Shown here piece by piece: positions 5,724 through 6,467 of a stretch of 6,467 nt of DNA. Origin of the DNA: Alphaproteobacteria bacterium (GTDB lineage Bacteria > Pseudomonadota > Alphaproteobacteria > Sphingomonadales > Sphingomonadaceae); contig JAGWQR010000097.1 in assembly GCA_028869975.1 (NCBI GenBank), positions 1-6,467 on the forward strand, in the 5' to 3' direction. Every line of letters begins with the position of its first letter. Position 1 is the first letter of the stretch. Both the position numbers and the translations under genes were made by a program. The notes below the pieces were generated by a model. That model made no database searches and was not told where the DNA came from. It saw only the letters and a list, made by a program, of their open reading frames with translations.

Positions 5724-6467
5724 TTAGAATTTGAATTCGGTGGTCAGCCCCCAAGTGCGCGGTGGCGACACAAAGCGCCGGTAGAGCGGGAACAGGCCGG
5801 TGGTCTGGGCCTTGTTCTCGATATTATCGACAAAAACGCCAACAGACCAATGATCCCCGGCGGATGAATAACGCAGATTGGCGTTGGTTACTGTATAGCT
5901 GTCCTGGAATGCACCCGGCAGATATTGTTCTGGCGTTAAATACTGGCCCGAACTCCAGATCATCGTGACTCCGGCGTTAACCTTGCCGTCAAGCACATTG
6001 AAGTCCTGGTTAAACCCAGCCATGCCCGACCAGTCCGGCGAATTTTGTATCTGGTTGCCGTCGAGCGCAAACGGATAACCGGTGGTGCACCGGGGGTCCT
6101 GCGCTTCGGTTGCAATAAACGGATTTTGCGCCAGGCACGCATGACCGTAGCGCGCATGCAGATAGGTGGCATTACCGATGAAATGGCCGCCTCGCCATGG
6201 CAGGAAATTCCATTCGGCTTCGAGGCCGTAGATATGGGTTGGCCCCGCATTGGAGACCACGCCGAAGATCGATGCGGTCTGGCCGGAAGTGCCGAGCGGC
6301 AGGTCGGTCGGCACCGAGTATTGATAGTTTTTATACTGGTAATAGAAACCATCGAAATTGAACGTCAGTCTATTATCAAAAAACCGGTTCTTGATGCCTA
6401 TCTCATAAGCCGTCAGATGTTCTGGCTGGAAAGTCACCTGCGGTACCGTATAGTTGATGCCGCCCTG
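5724..6467 (-). CDS. TonB-dependent outer-membrane receptor, C-terminal part (cut by window edge)
   Basis: The frame is open to the right edge, giving the last 247 residues of a receptor that would normally be about 700 to 1000 residues long. The visible part is the end of the 22-strand barrel. AYEIGIKNRFFDNRLTFNFD (20-39 of the fragment) and FYYQYKNYQY (41-50) are typical alternating strands. HIYGLEAEWNFLP (78-90) is the common YGxE barrel strand. The last strands run from WSVGVFVDNIENKAQTT to the terminal TTEFKF, ending in Phe as expected for BAM-dependent outer-membrane insertion. A Cys pair (C111, C127) lies in a predicted surface loop and may form a disulfide. The N-terminal plug, TonB box and signal peptide lie outside. 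As first gene of the visible operon it probably imports the substrate of the GH106-like enzyme, but specificity cannot be read from the barrel end. Confidence 0.92.
   Translation of the reverse strand, partial: QGGINYTVPQVTFQPEHLTAYEIGIKNRFFDNRLTFNFDGFYYQYKNYQYSVPTDLPLGTSGQTASIFGVVSNAGPTHIYGLEAEWNFLPWRGGHFIGNATYLHARYGHACLAQNPFIATEAQDPRCTTGYPFALDGNQIQNSPDWSGMAGFNQDFNVLDGKVNAGVTMIWSSGQYLTPEQYLPGAFQDSYTVTNANLRYSSAGDHWSVGVFVDNIENKAQTTGLFPLYRRFVSPPRTWGLTTEFKF

Larger units (their letters stand above)
341..6467 (-). other. Probable operon: TonB receptor, NTF2-like, EF-hand lipoprotein, SDR, PepSY, GH106-like
   Basis: Six genes lie on one strand with gaps of 14, -4, -4, 15 and 25 bases. Two start/stop overlaps (GTGA and ATGA) point to translational coupling. 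No space exists for internal promoters or terminators between genes, and no convincing rho-independent terminator is visible after the hydrolase, where the IS begins. The promoter must be upstream of the receptor, outside the window. Four of the six products carry export signals or are envelope proteins for inner membrane, periplasm or outer membrane; with the receptor this makes five, and the SDR alone looks cytoplasmic. Confidence 0.8.

Noticed and set aside
5710..5754. A longer start for the NTF2-like protein at 5754
   Set aside because: It would overlap the receptor gene and place 15 polar residues before a clear Sec signal; the ATG at 5709 has a good ribosome binding site and fits the signal peptide.
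1..6467. CRISPR arrays, tRNA or rRNA genes, riboswitches, phage or toxin-antitoxin genes
   Set aside because: I looked on both strands and saw no repeat-spacer pattern, no tRNA-like cloverleaf and no such protein motifs; apart from the IS end the window is filled by the six-gene operon.

Overview
The window looks like chromosomal DNA of a high-GC Gram-negative bacterium, most likely an alphaproteobacterium of the Sphingomonadales (Novosphingobium, Sphingomonas or Sphingobium type). That placement is an inference. It rests on the TonB-dependent receptor linked to a Tat-exported GH106-type glycoside hydrolase, the NTF2-like, EF-hand and SDR companions, and the base composition. No ribosomal or other phylogenetic marker is present.

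Layout: all supported genes lie on the minus strand, so the biological order runs from the right edge to the left. (1) 6467-5724 is the C-terminal 247 residues of a TonB-dependent outer-membrane receptor, cut by the window edge. (2) 5709-4801 is a secreted NTF2/SnoaL-like protein. (3) 4804-4418 is a small EF-hand lipoprotein. (4) 4421-3705 is a cytoplasmic short-chain dehydrogenase/reductase with an altered catalytic tetrad. (5) 3689-3297 is a small two-helix PepSY-associated membrane protein. (6) 3271-341 is a large Tat-exported GH106-like (alpha-L-rhamnosidase type) hydrolase. (7) From 354 to the left edge lies the left end of a degenerate IS3-family insertion sequence in the same orientation.

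Genes 1 to 6 are packed with spacings of 14, -4, -4, 15 and 25 bases, so they are very probably one transcription unit whose promoter lies outside the window. A working model, by inference, is import and processing of a rhamnose-decorated compound: a plant glycoside such as a flavonoid or phenylpropanoid rhamnoside, or a polysaccharide. The receptor brings the substrate across the outer membrane. The Tat-exported hydrolase removes the sugar in the periplasm. The NTF2-like protein and the EF-hand lipoprotein act in the same compartment. The SDR oxidises or reduces a released product in the cytoplasm. The role of the PepSY protein is unclear.

The IS element sits exactly at the 3' end of the hydrolase gene. 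The last few codons and the stop codon of the hydrolase appear to be supplied by the IS terminus. The main points to follow up are this IS-donated stop codon, the SDR in which two of four catalytic residues appear replaced while the fold motifs are intact, and the co-transcription of an NTF2-like secreted protein, an EF-hand lipoprotein and a PepSY protein with a GH106 enzyme.
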